Positions 52,141 to 60,748 of a stretch of 64,000 nt of DNA are shown piece after piece. Each line of letters opens with the position of its first letter. The stretch's first letter is position 1. The position numbers were made by a program, and so were the translations under genes. Below the pieces are notes generated by a model that saw nothing but the letters and a program-made list of their open reading frames with translations, made no database searches and was not told where the DNA came from. This DNA is from Haloplanus rubicundus (GTDB taxonomy: Archaea > Halobacteriota > Halobacteria > Halobacteriales > Haloferacaceae). The stretch lies in NCBI RefSeq assembly GCF_003342675.1, contig NZ_CP031148.1:868001-932000 (forward strand), written 5' to 3'.

Positions 52141-53286
52141 TCACCCACCCGCCGCGCAGTTGTTCGGCCCCAGCTCCAGTTCGAACGCTTCGTCGTCGTC
52201 GACCGACTCGTGGCCCAGATTGATGGCGACGATGCGGTCGGCGTTGGCCGGTTCGGCGCCCACGTGAGTCACGTGCTCGACGAACGCTTCGTCGTCCATC
52301 CCGAAGACGGACAGCCGGTCCCGCAGGTCGCCGAGGCGGGCCACGGCGGTCCCTTCCTCGACGCCCGCGTCGGTGTGGCCGGGCGCGATCAACGTGTCGT
52401 CGGAGAACTCGCGCAGGCGCTCGGTCAGCGTCGTATACAGGTCCCGGACCTGCGCCTCGGGGTCGGCGTCTTCCTCCAAGTCCGGCCGGGCGACGCCGTC
52501 GAGAAAGAGGCTGTCGCCGGTGAGGAGGGTGTCACCGACCGCGATCCCTGTCATCCCCGTGGTGTGTCCGGGGAGCGCGACGGCCCGGAGCGTCGCGTCG
52601 CCGACGGCGAGTTCGTCGCCGTCCCGAACGGTCCGGAAGTCCGCCCCGTCGGCGACGCCGCGCTCCACCGCCCGCGCCGGCAACACGGGCGTCGCGCCCC
52701 GCGCCGCGAGCGCCCGCACGCCGCTGACGTGGTCGGCGTGGACGTGCGTGTCGACGGCGTCGGTGAGCGTCGCGCCCAGTTCGGCCGCGTCGTCGACGTA
52801 GCGGTCGGCGAAGGCTCGAAGCGGGTCGATAACCGCCATCTCGCCGTCGGCGACGACGGCGTAGCCGAGACAGCCGCTCGCGGGACGGCGGTACTGGTAG
52901 ACCGTCGCGTCGGCGTCCGCGGCGATTTCGATCCGGTCGTACAGCCGCGCCCACGCCTCCATTCCACCGGCGAGGTTCTCGGCGGCGACGCCGGCGGCGA
53001 CGAGCTGGTCGGCCACCTCGGCGCTCGCCTCGCCGCGGGGACAGACGGCGACGACGGGCTCCTGCACGTCGGCCGGGAGGAGGTCGGCCACGCCGCCGGT
53101 GACGCCAGCGGCGACGAACTTCACGTAGGGGACGTGGTGGTAGGTGATCGAGGGCGCCTCGATGCGCCAGCGCTCGATTTCGGTGCGGTCGCGCACGTCG
53201 AGGATCGTCACCGGATCGCCGTCGGCGAGACGGCGGCGGAGGGCCGCGGGCGTGAGGCTCCCCGCCCGGTCGGTGTCGGTAGCCAT
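52141..53286 (-). CDS. Rhodanese + metallo-beta-lactamase fold fusion (persulfide dioxygenase-like)
   Basis: 381 residues. The N-terminal 110 residues are a rhodanese domain with the active cysteine in VVAVCPRGEAS. The rest is an MBL domain: THVHADHVSG, LPGHTTGM and LIAPGHTD, with conserved metal ligands and GDSLFLDGVARPDL, a segment seen in ETHE1-like enzymes. The fusion probably handles sulfane sulfur, oxidising persulfide and transferring sulfur. Most fusions place MBL first; here rhodanese comes first. A Gly-Cys-rich C-terminus (NNCAAGG) is present. It reads away from a tandem repeat region. Confidence 0.88.
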   Translation of the reverse strand: MATDTDRAGSLTPAALRRRLADGDPVTILDVRDRTEIERWRIEAPSITYHHVPYVKFVAAGVTGGVADLLPADVQEPVVAVCPRGEASAEVADQLVAAGVAAENLAGGMEAWARLYDRIEIAADADATVYQYRRPASGCLGYAVVADGEMAVIDPLRAFADRYVDDAAELGATLTDAVDTHVHADHVSGVRALAARGATPVLPARAVERGVADGADFRTVRDGDELAVGDATLRAVALPGHTTGMTGIAVGDTLLTGDSLFLDGVARPDLEEDADPEAQVRDLYTTLTERLREFSDDTLIAPGHTDAGVEEGTAVARLGDLRDRLSVFGMDDEAFVEHVTHVGAEPANADRIVAINLGHESVDDDEAFELELGPNNCAAGG

Positions 53287-53335
53287 ACTCGTCGTACGCC
53301 CCCGTCGGCGTTAAGCGTGGGGTCGGGGAGAGCGG

Positions 53336-53440
53336 GACGGCAAAGCCGTCGACAGCGAGGGACGAGGTCCCTCGAGCAGACGGCAAAGCCGTCGACAGCG
53401 AGGAACGAGGTCCCTCGAGCAGACGGCATCGCCGTCGACA
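53336..53440. repeat. 2.4 tandem copies of a 43-bp unit with two palindromes
   Basis: Units begin at 53336, 53379 and 53422 with an exact 43-bp period. Each full unit contains GACGGC-aaa-GCCGTC and, in the first copy, GAGGGA-cgagg-TCCCTC; the second copy has one change (gaggaac). The third stops after the first palindrome and runs straight into the TATA box (gtataac, 53441) of the next gene. The array lies between the divergent rhodanese-MBL and ferritin-like genes. Confidence 0.9.
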
Positions 53441-53471
53441 GTATAACGACCGCCCCGCTCCAAGGACCGGT

Positions 53472-54122
53472 ATGGACGGCGACACGCTCGTCGAGACGGT
53501 TCGGGAGCGGACGGCGACGGAACTCGACCGCCTCGGTTCGGAGAAGGCGCTCGTGGCGACGACGGCGGCGCAGTTGGACCGCGAGCACGTTCTGTCCGCG
53601 ACGCTCGCCGCCGAGCGCCGCGCCGCCGCGACGTTCGAGGCGTGGGCCGACGACGAGGCCGACGCCGACGCCCGCGCGGCCTTCGAGGGAGTCGCGGCGA
53701 CGGAACACGACCACGCGGAGCAGGTCGTGGCACTGCTTGACGACCCCGAGGCCGAGGCCGACGTCGCGGTCGATCCGGACCCCGACCCCCTGCACGCCCA
53801 CCTCCGCCCCCTCGACTCGACGCCCGAACGCGTCGCCGCCGGCCTCGTGGCCCGCCCCCTCGTGAGTTCCCGTTCGCTCCTGCAGGTGATCAACTTCTTT
53901 GTCAACGAGGCCGACGAAGCCGCCGCCGACACCGTCCGCGAGTTCCGGGCGGAGACCGACGCCCTCGTCGAAGATGGGGCGGCACTCCTCGAGACGTGCT
54001 GTGAGAGCGAGGCCGACTGGGAGCGGGCCGTCGACGCCGCCGTCGAGACGGTCCGGATCGCGTACGACGAGTACGCCGAGACGCTTCGGGGGATGGGCGT
54101 CGACCCCGCGCCGGTCTGTTAG
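53472..54122 (+). CDS. Ferritin/rubrerythrin-like helical protein
   Basis: 216 residues, mainly helical. The first 95 residues carry KALVATTAAQLDREHVLSATLAAERRAAATFEAWADDE and VAATEHDHAEQVVALL, with an E-x-x-H-type pattern like the rubrerythrin family; a second helical part has a Cys pair (LLETCCESEADW). It is likely a four-helix di-iron-like protein of unknown function. A TATA-like gtataac lies 28 nt upstream of the ATG. The stop overlaps the MOSC gene on the other strand by 4 nt. Confidence 0.7.
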   Translation: MDGDTLVETVRERTATELDRLGSEKALVATTAAQLDREHVLSATLAAERRAAATFEAWADDEADADARAAFEGVAATEHDHAEQVVALLDDPEAEADVAVDPDPDPLHAHLRPLDSTPERVAAGLVARPLVSSRSLLQVINFFVNEADEAAADTVREFRAETDALVEDGAALLETCCESEADWERAVDAAVETVRIAYDEYAETLRGMGVDPAPVC

Positions 54123-54628
54123 TCCTCCTCCGAGCGCAGCCGTCCGATTGTCTCGTCGGTGCGGTCGGTCGACCCCAGATCCACCACCTCGGCGCCGACG
54201 GTGATGTCGCCGGGGTCGAGCACCTCCGCACAGATGCCGCCCCGTCCGTCGCCGAGGGCGCGGGCGACGCCCTCCACCTCGGCGAGTTCTTCGACGTGCG
54301 CACAGGGCGGGCGGGGCCGCGTCCCCCTCAATGTCGCCTCCCCGACCCGGAAGCGGTGGTCGAGCAGGTCGTGGAGGTCGACCCCCTCGGTGACGAGGTT
54401 GCGACGGTGCTCGCCGGCCGCGAGCGAGGGGCCGAGTTCCTCGTCGATCCGTTCGAGGTCCTCGCGGGCGATCAGCGTCACCTCGCAGACGTCGAAAGGG
54501 GTGTAGTGACCCCGGCCCTCGCAGTACCGGTCGCCGCGGAGGCCGCCCGCGACGGCCTCGACGTGATCGACCGATCGCATCGGCTCCGACCCCGCGTCCG
54601 CGACGAAGATGTCCGTGACTCGCGCCAT
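54119..54628 (-). CDS. MOSC domain protein
   Basis: 169 residues. Family markers are GDRYCEGRGHYTPFDVCEVTLIARED, RRNLVTEGVDLHDLLDHRFRVGEATLRGTRPRPPCAHVEEL and GGICAEVLDPGDITVG. The Cys in PPCAH is the conserved MOSC cysteine, which carries sulfur or binds molybdenum cofactor. Stand-alone MOSC proteins act in N-hydroxylated compound reduction or sulfur transfer. It is divergent from the RnfC-like gene. Confidence 0.88.
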   Translation of the reverse strand: MARVTDIFVADAGSEPMRSVDHVEAVAGGLRGDRYCEGRGHYTPFDVCEVTLIAREDLERIDEELGPSLAAGEHRRNLVTEGVDLHDLLDHRFRVGEATLRGTRPRPPCAHVEELAEVEGVARALGDGRGGICAEVLDPGDITVGAEVVDLGSTDRTDETIGRLRSEED

Positions 54629-54749
54629 GCGGTCGCTGGGGCGGCGTGAGCCATAACGGTTCGCCCGATGTCGTCGTGCGACGATAGGCCTCTCGACGAC
54701 CGACGGAATTATATGGTTGTTCGTTAACAATACTCGTGGTAGTGTGGGA

Positions 54750-55847
54750 ATGAGTCTCTCGCAACTCGACGGCATGGCGGTGCCGAAGATCGCGACGACG
54801 CTCCGTGACGCCGGCGTCGCGGGGGCGGGTGGGGCCGGATTTCCGACCCACGCGAAGTGGCGGCGGCTCGACGACGTGGATCACTTACTGGTCAACCACC
54901 AGGAGAGCGAACCGATCTACTACATGGATCGGTGGCTCGGCAGGGAGCGGGCGCACGCGTTCGCCGCCCTCTTCGAGGCGTTGCTCGGGTCGGCGTTCGA
55001 GACGGTGGTCGTGACGCCCAAACTGAAACATCGCGACTGGACACGGGGGTTGGAGGCGGTGACGGACGCCACGGTCTATCTCCCCGAGGACCTCCCGGTC
55101 GACGCCGACGACGAGTCGGGGGTGGTGTTCGCGTACACCGACGACGAGTACAAGTACGGCATGGAGAGCATCCTCCTGAACGTCGCCACGGGGACCGTCG
55201 TCCGCGGCGACGACCTCCCCATGGATCACGGCTGGATCGTCCAGAACACCGAGACGCTCTGGAACGCGTACCGGGCGCTCGACCGCGACATCCCGACGAC
55301 GCGGACGTACGTCCACGTCGCCGGCAACGTCCCCGAGCACCGCTTTCTCGACGTGCCGATCGGCACGCCCGCCGCCGACCTCCTCGACGCGGCCGGGCGC
55401 CCCATCGGCTCCCTCTCGGACGCCGAGGTGCTCCTCCACGGCGGCCCGGGGTGGTCGTTCCGGACCGACGGCACGCCCGCCGAGTTCCGGGTCTCGAAGC
55501 GCACGAACGCCATCCTCGTCCTCGACGCCGACACCGTCGCGGCCAACACCTACGGCGACGGGCGAATCGAGGTGCTCGACGCCCGCGACTGGGGCGGCGA
55601 TCACGAGACGACGCCGACGACACTCGACCCCGACGCCGTCGGCGTCCCACTCGCCGCCAACCCGGCGATCGGTCCCGTCGAACCGGCCGACCCCCTGGTG
55701 TCGCCGGGCGACCGCGTAAAGCGACGGGAGCCCATCGCCGTCCCCGGTGACGGCATCAGCAACGCCCACCACGCACCCATCGACGGCATCGTGACCGACG
55801 TGTTCGAGAGCCGTATCGACATCCGCTTCGACGTCTGTCCGGTGTAG
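54750..55847 (+). CDS. RnfC/Nqo1-like NADH-FMN domain protein without Fe-S ligands
   Basis: 365 residues from ATG 54750, about 38 nt after a TATA box (ttatat at 54709). The FMN/NADH motif is GAGGAGFPTHAKW (about residues 22-34). Following blocks (NHQESEPIYYMDRWL, YVHVAGNVPEHRFLDVPIGTP and VLLHGGPGW) fit the N-terminal and SLBB parts of RnfC and PduS. The only cysteine is in the C-terminal segment (FDVCPV); the CxxCxxC clusters of RnfC/PduS are missing, so electrons would have to leave by another route or the protein is non-redox. No other rnf gene is near. Confidence 0.78.
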   Translation: MSLSQLDGMAVPKIATTLRDAGVAGAGGAGFPTHAKWRRLDDVDHLLVNHQESEPIYYMDRWLGRERAHAFAALFEALLGSAFETVVVTPKLKHRDWTRGLEAVTDATVYLPEDLPVDADDESGVVFAYTDDEYKYGMESILLNVATGTVVRGDDLPMDHGWIVQNTETLWNAYRALDRDIPTTRTYVHVAGNVPEHRFLDVPIGTPAADLLDAAGRPIGSLSDAEVLLHGGPGWSFRTDGTPAEFRVSKRTNAILVLDADTVAANTYGDGRIEVLDARDWGGDHETTPTTLDPDAVGVPLAANPAIGPVEPADPLVSPGDRVKRREPIAVPGDGISNAHHAPIDGIVTDVFESRIDIRFDVCPV

Positions 55848-55888
55848 ACGGCACGCGCCGTCCGCCACGCCGGGGCGCCGTCGGACCG

Positions 55889-56746
55889 TTACACCGGCAG
55901 TCGAGACCGCGCGAACCCCGCGAACGTTCGAAGCTTCGACGGCCGCCGAATCCGCTCCATCTCCGCCTCGGTCAACGCGAAGTCGAACACGTCGCGGTTC
56001 GCGGCGAGGTGGTCGCGGCTCGTCGCCTTCGGGATGGTCGCGACCCCTTCGTGCTGGATCGCCCACCGGATCGCCACCTGCGCGGCCGTCTTCCCGTAGC
56101 GACGGCCGACCCTCCGGAGTACGTCGTCGTCGAGGACGCCCCCGTGACACAGTGGGCTGTACGCCGTCAGGAACACGTCGTTGCGCCGGCAGTACGACAG
56201 GAGGCGTCGCTGGTCCCAGTAGGGGTGAAACTGCACCTGGTTCGTGAAGATGGGGGCGTCGGACAGCCGTCGCGCCTCGTCGAGGCGGCGCACGTCGAAG
56301 TTCGAGACGCCGACGTGCCGGACCAACCCCTCGTCGACGAGTTCGTTCATCGCCGTCAGCGTCTCGGCCAGCGGCGGGCCGCCGGGCAGTCGCACCGGCG
56401 AGAACGGCGGCTTGTCGTTCGGCCAGTGGACGAGCAGGCAGTCGAGGTAGTCGGTACCCAGTCGGTCGAGGCTCTCCCTGACGGAGCGCTGGACCGCCCC
56501 GTTCCGCCGACTCCCACCGTCTAGTTTCGTCGTGAGAAAGACGTCGTCGCGGTCCACCGGGCTCGACTCGATGGCCGCTCCGACCCGTCGCTCGTTGCCG
56601 TACGCCTGTGCGGTGTCGACGTGGCGATAGCCCAGTTCGAGCGCCGTCTCGACCGCCCGGCGGCAGTCGTCGCCGCGGAGGCGCCACGTCCCGAGGCCGA
56701 CCGCCGGCACCTCGACGCCGCCGACGGTCACCGTGTCCGCTGTCAT
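55889..56746 (-). CDS. Aldo/keto reductase
   Basis: 285 residues. The catalytic tetrad is visible: Asp in HVDTAQAYGNE, Tyr in the same segment, Lys in VFLTTKLDGG and His in CLLVHWPND. The C-terminal NADPH-binding part is VATIPKATSRDHLAANRDVF. This is the 2,5-diketogluconate reductase-like AKR class, reducing small aldehydes or ketones with NADPH. The substrate is unknown. It diverges from the carotenoid oxygenase gene. Confidence 0.92.
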   Translation of the reverse strand: MTADTVTVGGVEVPAVGLGTWRLRGDDCRRAVETALELGYRHVDTAQAYGNERRVGAAIESSPVDRDDVFLTTKLDGGSRRNGAVQRSVRESLDRLGTDYLDCLLVHWPNDKPPFSPVRLPGGPPLAETLTAMNELVDEGLVRHVGVSNFDVRRLDEARRLSDAPIFTNQVQFHPYWDQRRLLSYCRRNDVFLTAYSPLCHGGVLDDDVLRRVGRRYGKTAAQVAIRWAIQHEGVATIPKATSRDHLAANRDVFDFALTEAEMERIRRPSKLRTFAGFARSRLPV

Positions 56747-56790
56747 GGAGTCCCACGGGGCGCGGTCGGCCTAAGGGTGACGGCGCGGTC

Positions 56791-56815
56791 GAGTCGAGTC
56801 GAGTCGAATCGAGTC
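56791..56815. repeat. Five GAGTC-type tandem units
   Basis: Five consecutive 5-bp units (four GAGTC and one GAATC) between the aldo/keto reductase start and the carotenoid oxygenase GTG. It is a simple repeat that can change in length by slippage, 35 nt upstream of the start. No regulatory meaning can be assigned. Confidence 0.8.
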
Positions 56816-56849
56816 GGGGATTCATACGCACCGCCACCCAACGGCCGGC

Positions 56850-58268
56850 GTGTCGACGCCGAACGCGTACGAACTGGGATTCCGGTCGGTCGACCGCGAG
56901 TTCAGCGACCGCCGGCTCCCCGTCGAGGGCACCGTCCCCAACTGGCTCTCGGGTCGCCTGATCCGCAACGGTCCTGGTCGGTTCGAGGTCGGTGGGGAGC
57001 GCGCGACCCACTGGTTCGACGGCCTCGCGATGCTCCGGAAGTACGCCGTCGCCGACGGCGCCGTCCGCTACACGAACCGCTTCCTCCGGACCGAGGCGTA
57101 CGACGCCGCGACCCGTGGCGAACGGACCGCGGAGTTCGCGTCCGGACCGAGTCCCGTCCGGCGGGCGCTCCGCTGGCTCCGGGCGCTCGGCCCGCCGGAG
57201 TCGACCGACAACGCCAACGTCAACGTCGTCCGCTTCGGCGACCACTACGTCGCCCAGACGGAGGCGCCCCGGCGGATCGCCTTCGATCCCGACACCCTGG
57301 CGACCCGCGGCGAGTTCCGCTTCACCGACGACCTCACCCTCCACCTGTCGACGGCGCACGCGACGGTCGACCCCCGGACTGGCGAGACGGTCGGGTTCGG
57401 CCTCCAGTTCGGCCGCCGAGCTCAGTATCACGTCTACGCCGTCGATCCGGGGACGGCAGCGCGCCGACGGATCGGGTCGGTCCGCGCACGGGGGCCGGGC
57501 TACGTCCACGACTGCGCCGTCACCCGCGACTACGTCGTCCTCGTCGAGACGCCGCTCCGGATCGACCTGTGGCGGATACTCGTGCCGTGGGGCGACGGCT
57601 TCCTCGATGCGCTCCACTACGACGACGACCGGGGCACCCGCCTCGTCGTCGTCGACCGGGAGACGGGCGACCTGGTCGCCGATCCCGTCGTTCCCCCCTT
57701 CTTCACCTTCCATCACGTCAACGCCTACCAGACCGACGACGAGGTGGTGATGGACCTCGTCGCCTTCGAGGACGCGAGCATCGTCGACGCCCTCGCGTTC
57801 GAGACGCTGGCCGAGGACGCCTTCGCCGCGGCGCCCGACGGTCGCCTCGACCGCTTTCGGTTCGAGCCCACGGCGACCGATCCGGACGTGACCCGCGCCC
57901 GCCGCTACGACGGCGGGTGCGAACTCCCGACGGTCCCCCGATCCGTGCGGACGCGACCCTACCGCTACGCCTACGCACAGGCGACGGACCGGCGCGGCGC
58001 GAACGGCCTCGTGAAAGTCGACCTCGAACGGGAGATGGCGACCGAATGGTGGGCGCGCGGCGTTTACGTCGAGGAACCCCGGATGGTGCAGCGACCCGGC
58101 GCCGACGCCGAGGACGCGGGCGTCGTCCTCGCGCCCGCCCTCGACACCGACGCCGAGCGGTCGGTCCTCCTCGTCTTCGACGCCGAGACGCTGTCGCTGC
58201 TGGCGCGAGCGCCGCTCCCGCACGCCGTTCCCTTCGGTTTCCACGGGCGATTTTTCGCCGCCGACTGA
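56850..58268 (+). CDS. Carotenoid cleavage oxygenase (RPE65/ACO family)
   Basis: 472 residues from the GTG at 56850. The start PVEGTVPNWLSGRLIRNGPGRFEVG is family-typical. The four iron-binding histidines are His170 (STAHAT), His220 (GYVHDCAVT), His288 or 289 (FTFHHVNAY) and His465 (FGFHGRF). The enzyme cleaves a polyene double bond with O2; in a haloarchaeon the likely product is retinal from beta-carotene, the chromophore of the halorhodopsin at 2.1 kb, though other carotenoids are possible. Haloarchaea generally use Brp/Blh for this step, so a CCO is an alternative or extra route. It is followed 79 nt later by a small exported-like protein gene. Confidence 0.92.
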   Translation: MSTPNAYELGFRSVDREFSDRRLPVEGTVPNWLSGRLIRNGPGRFEVGGERATHWFDGLAMLRKYAVADGAVRYTNRFLRTEAYDAATRGERTAEFASGPSPVRRALRWLRALGPPESTDNANVNVVRFGDHYVAQTEAPRRIAFDPDTLATRGEFRFTDDLTLHLSTAHATVDPRTGETVGFGLQFGRRAQYHVYAVDPGTAARRRIGSVRARGPGYVHDCAVTRDYVVLVETPLRIDLWRILVPWGDGFLDALHYDDDRGTRLVVVDRETGDLVADPVVPPFFTFHHVNAYQTDDEVVMDLVAFEDASIVDALAFETLAEDAFAAAPDGRLDRFRFEPTATDPDVTRARRYDGGCELPTVPRSVRTRPYRYAYAQATDRRGANGLVKVDLEREMATEWWARGVYVEEPRMVQRPGADAEDAGVVLAPALDTDAERSVLLVFDAETLSLLARAPLPHAVPFGFHGRFFAAD

Positions 58269-58347
58269 GCACCACTTTCCACCTTCTTCCGGCGATTTCC
58301 GCCGATACGTTCATCTCGCACCTCCACGCGTCAGGACGGCGACCATC

Positions 58348-58518
58348 ATGCGACACGTACCACGGCGAACGATGCTCGGGCCCGTCGGAACGACGGTGGC
58401 CGCGGGTACAGTTGGCCGATTCCCGTCGACCGCCGCCGAACGGCCGAGCGATCCCTCACTCGACGCGTCGGCGATCCGGGGCTACTGGGCGGCGACGGCG
58501 GCGGAGCGGGGCCGCTGA
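58348..58518 (+). CDS. 56-residue protein with twin-arginine start
   Basis: ATG 58348 to TGA 58518: MRHVPRRTMLGPVGTTVAAG and then TVGRFPSTAAERPSD and a helix to the end (YWAATAAERGR). The RRT-start and hydrophobic stretch look like a weak Tat signal without a lipobox. The TGA overlaps the ATG of the next gene (TGATG), which supports translation of both. It has no recognised family. Confidence 0.42.
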   Translation: MRHVPRRTMLGPVGTTVAAGTVGRFPSTAAERPSDPSLDASAIRGYWAATAAERGR

Positions 58519-58835
58519 TGCCCAAACAGATCGTCCTCCTCGCGGCCGGCGTCGAGCCGGGGACGTTCGACGAGGTGGCCCGCTGGCCGAAACAGTGGTT
58601 CCCCGACGGCGACTACACCGTCGACGCCGAGGCCGTCGGCGGCGACCGTCACCGGATCACGGTGACGCCGACGGTGCCGCTCCCCGTTCCGGACGCCGAG
58701 GTGTACGACGAGGTCGAGGTCGGCGTCGACTTCTACGATGGCGGGTCGCTCGCCGCCTCGCTCTGCGACACCGTCCGGCCGCCCGGTCCGCCGGTCGACG
58801 ACGAGGAGGCCTGCGACCCCGTCTGCGTCGAGTGA
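58518..58835 (+). CDS. Small acidic conserved-looking protein
   Basis: 105 residues: MPKQIVLLAAGVEPGTFDE, WPKQWFPDGDYTVDAEAVGGD and VGVDFYDGGSLAASLCDTVR. Beta-rich, probably cytosolic, with two cysteines near the C-terminus (DPVCVE). Function unknown. It is coupled to the small frame before it through a TGATG overlap. Confidence 0.55.
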   Translation: MPKQIVLLAAGVEPGTFDEVARWPKQWFPDGDYTVDAEAVGGDRHRITVTPTVPLPVPDAEVYDEVEVGVDFYDGGSLAASLCDTVRPPGPPVDDEEACDPVCVE

Positions 58836-58932
58836 CTCGGTCACCGACGCGGTTTCGTCGCTCCCCGTCCGAGCGACGGCGCTGGTCGACCCGACCGACG
58901 GCGTCTTTTGACTCCCTGCCCTACGGGGCGAC

Positions 58933-59223
58933 GTGCAAAGCGAGTTCTCCGGCGACGTGATGGACGTTCTCGGCCAGCTGTTCGAGAAGGGGGCGCGGGT
59001 GCTCGACGGCGACGCGGCGTCGGCCGAGGGGTCGCCGACCGACACCGCCCGGCAGATCCTCACGAGCGCCGAGACGGTGGCGACGAACAAACTCCCCGAC
59101 GGCGAGTTCCGATCCCGCCTCCTGCACGGCTGTGAGCGGGCACTCGCCACCCTCGACGGCGACGCGCCCGCCGCCGCCGAACACTGCCGGACGATGGCCC
59201 GGGAAGTGGCGTCGCGACGCTGA
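58933..59223 (+). CDS. Helical haloarchaeal protein, unknown
   Basis: 96 residues from a GTG at 58933; an ATG at 58960 would give an 87-residue form (MDVLGQLFEKGARVLDG). Helical, with a single cysteine pair (GCERALAT and HCRTMARE). A TATA-like gttt/ttttg block sits upstream, near 58907. No family recognised; the photolyase gene follows 43 nt later. Confidence 0.55.
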   Translation: MQSEFSGDVMDVLGQLFEKGARVLDGDAASAEGSPTDTARQILTSAETVATNKLPDGEFRSRLLHGCERALATLDGDAPAAAEHCRTMAREVASRR

Positions 59224-59266
59224 CCGCGGGTCGAGCCTTTATCACGACCCGTTCCTACCGCCCGGT

Positions 59267-60673
59267 ATGCGCCTCCACTGGCACCGGACGGACCTCCGGC
59301 CGTCGGACAACCTCGCGCTGGTGACGCCGGCCGAAGATCCGATCCTCCCGGTGTACGTCTTCGACCCCCGGATTCTCTCCCACGCCGCGCCCCCGCGGGT
59401 GGCCTTCGTCCTCGACAGCCTCGACGCCCTCAGGGACTGGTACCGCCAGCGCGAGAGCGACCTGGTGGTCGTTCGCGGCCGCGCACCGGACGAACTCGCC
59501 CGTCTCGCCGACGACTACGACGCCGACAGCGTGTCGTGGGCGCAGGCCTACTCCGGATTGGGCCGCCGCCGGGACGACCGAGTCGAGGAACGACTCGCCG
59601 GGATGGGCGTCGACGCCCACGTCGTCCACGACCACCTCCACCACGAACCGGGATCGATCACGACGAACCAGGGGGAGCCGTACTCGGTCTACAGCTACTT
59701 CTGGAAGAAGTGGCAGGACCGCGAGAAGCGGGGGTCCGTGCAGGCGCCGGGTGCGGACCGCCTCGCCGCCCCCGACGAGGACACCCCGATCCCCACCCTC
59801 GACGACCTAGGATTCGACGAGCCGGAAGCCGAGATTCCGCCCGGCGGCTACATGGAGGCCCGCCACCGCCTCAACGACTTCTGTGCCGAGGACATCTACC
59901 GCTACGACGACGCCCGCGACGACCCGGCGGCCGACGCCACCTCACGGCTCTCGGCGCACCTGACCCACGGCACCGTCGGGGTGCGCACCCTCCACGACCG
60001 GGTGGTTCGCGCCCGCGAGGGGGCCCCCGACGACGCCGCCCGCGAGTCGGTCGAGACGTTCCGCGGCGAACTCGCGTGGCGGGAGTTCTACCACCACGTC
60101 CTCTACTTCAACCCCGAGGTGGTGACGGAGAACTACCGCGACTACGAGCACCCCATCGAGTGGCGCGAGGACCCCGACGCCCTGCGGGCGTGGCAGGACG
60201 GCGAGACGGGCTACCCCATCGTCGACGCGGGGATGCGCCAGTTGCGCCGCGAGGCGTGGATGCACAACCGCGTGCGGATGATCGTCGCCTCCTTTCTCAC
60301 GAAGGACCTCCTGCTCGACTGGCGCGAGGGCTACGACTGGTTCCGGCAGAAACTCGTCGACCACAACCCCGCGAACGACAACGGCGGGTGGCAGTGGGCG
60401 GCGTCGACGGGCACCGACGCCCAGCCGTACTTCCGCATCTTCAACCCGATGACCCAGGGAGAGCGTCACGACCCCGACGCCGAGTACATCAAGCGGTACG
60501 TCCCCGAACTCCGCGGTGTCGACGCCGACCTGATCCACGACTGGCACGAGCTCTCCCCGACCCAGCGTCGGCGGACGGCCCCCGAGTATCCCGACCCCAT
60601 CGTCGACCACAGCGAACGCCGGGAGCAGGCGCTCGCGATGTTCGAGCGGGCGCGCGGCGAGGACGGGGACTAA
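59267..60673 (+). CDS. phr: Deoxyribodipyrimidine photolyase / cryptochrome
   Basis: 468 residues from ATG 59267, 27 nt after a TATA-like ctttat. N-terminal DNA_photolyase domain (MRLHWHRTDLRPSDNLAL, PVYVFDPR) binds the antenna; the FAD domain includes YSYFWKKW, FRGELAWREFYHHVLYFNP, GETGYPIVDAGMRQLRREAWMHNRVRMIVASFLTKDLLLDW and DNNGG-like ANDNGGWQWAASTGTDAQPYFRIFNP. This is a class I CPD-type photolyase; the tryptophans around W306/W359-like positions are present. It repairs UV-induced cyclobutane dimers using blue light. The gene is in the light-related half of the window along with the carotenoid oxygenase. Confidence 0.95.
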   Translation: MRLHWHRTDLRPSDNLALVTPAEDPILPVYVFDPRILSHAAPPRVAFVLDSLDALRDWYRQRESDLVVVRGRAPDELARLADDYDADSVSWAQAYSGLGRRRDDRVEERLAGMGVDAHVVHDHLHHEPGSITTNQGEPYSVYSYFWKKWQDREKRGSVQAPGADRLAAPDEDTPIPTLDDLGFDEPEAEIPPGGYMEARHRLNDFCAEDIYRYDDARDDPAADATSRLSAHLTHGTVGVRTLHDRVVRAREGAPDDAARESVETFRGELAWREFYHHVLYFNPEVVTENYRDYEHPIEWREDPDALRAWQDGETGYPIVDAGMRQLRREAWMHNRVRMIVASFLTKDLLLDWREGYDWFRQKLVDHNPANDNGGWQWAASTGTDAQPYFRIFNPMTQGERHDPDAEYIKRYVPELRGVDADLIHDWHELSPTQRRRTAPEYPDPIVDHSERREQALAMFERARGEDGD

Positions 60674-60748
60674 CGCCGTCGGTCACCGGACGCCGGCTCA
60701 CGTCGGCTCACCGATCATTTTATACGGAGGTGTGCGCGTTGCACACCA

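Noticed and set aside
53336-53440. Possible CRISPR array in the 43-bp repeats
   Set aside because: The units are directly adjacent with no unique spacers, only 2.4 copies, and no cas genes are near; it is a tandem repeat.
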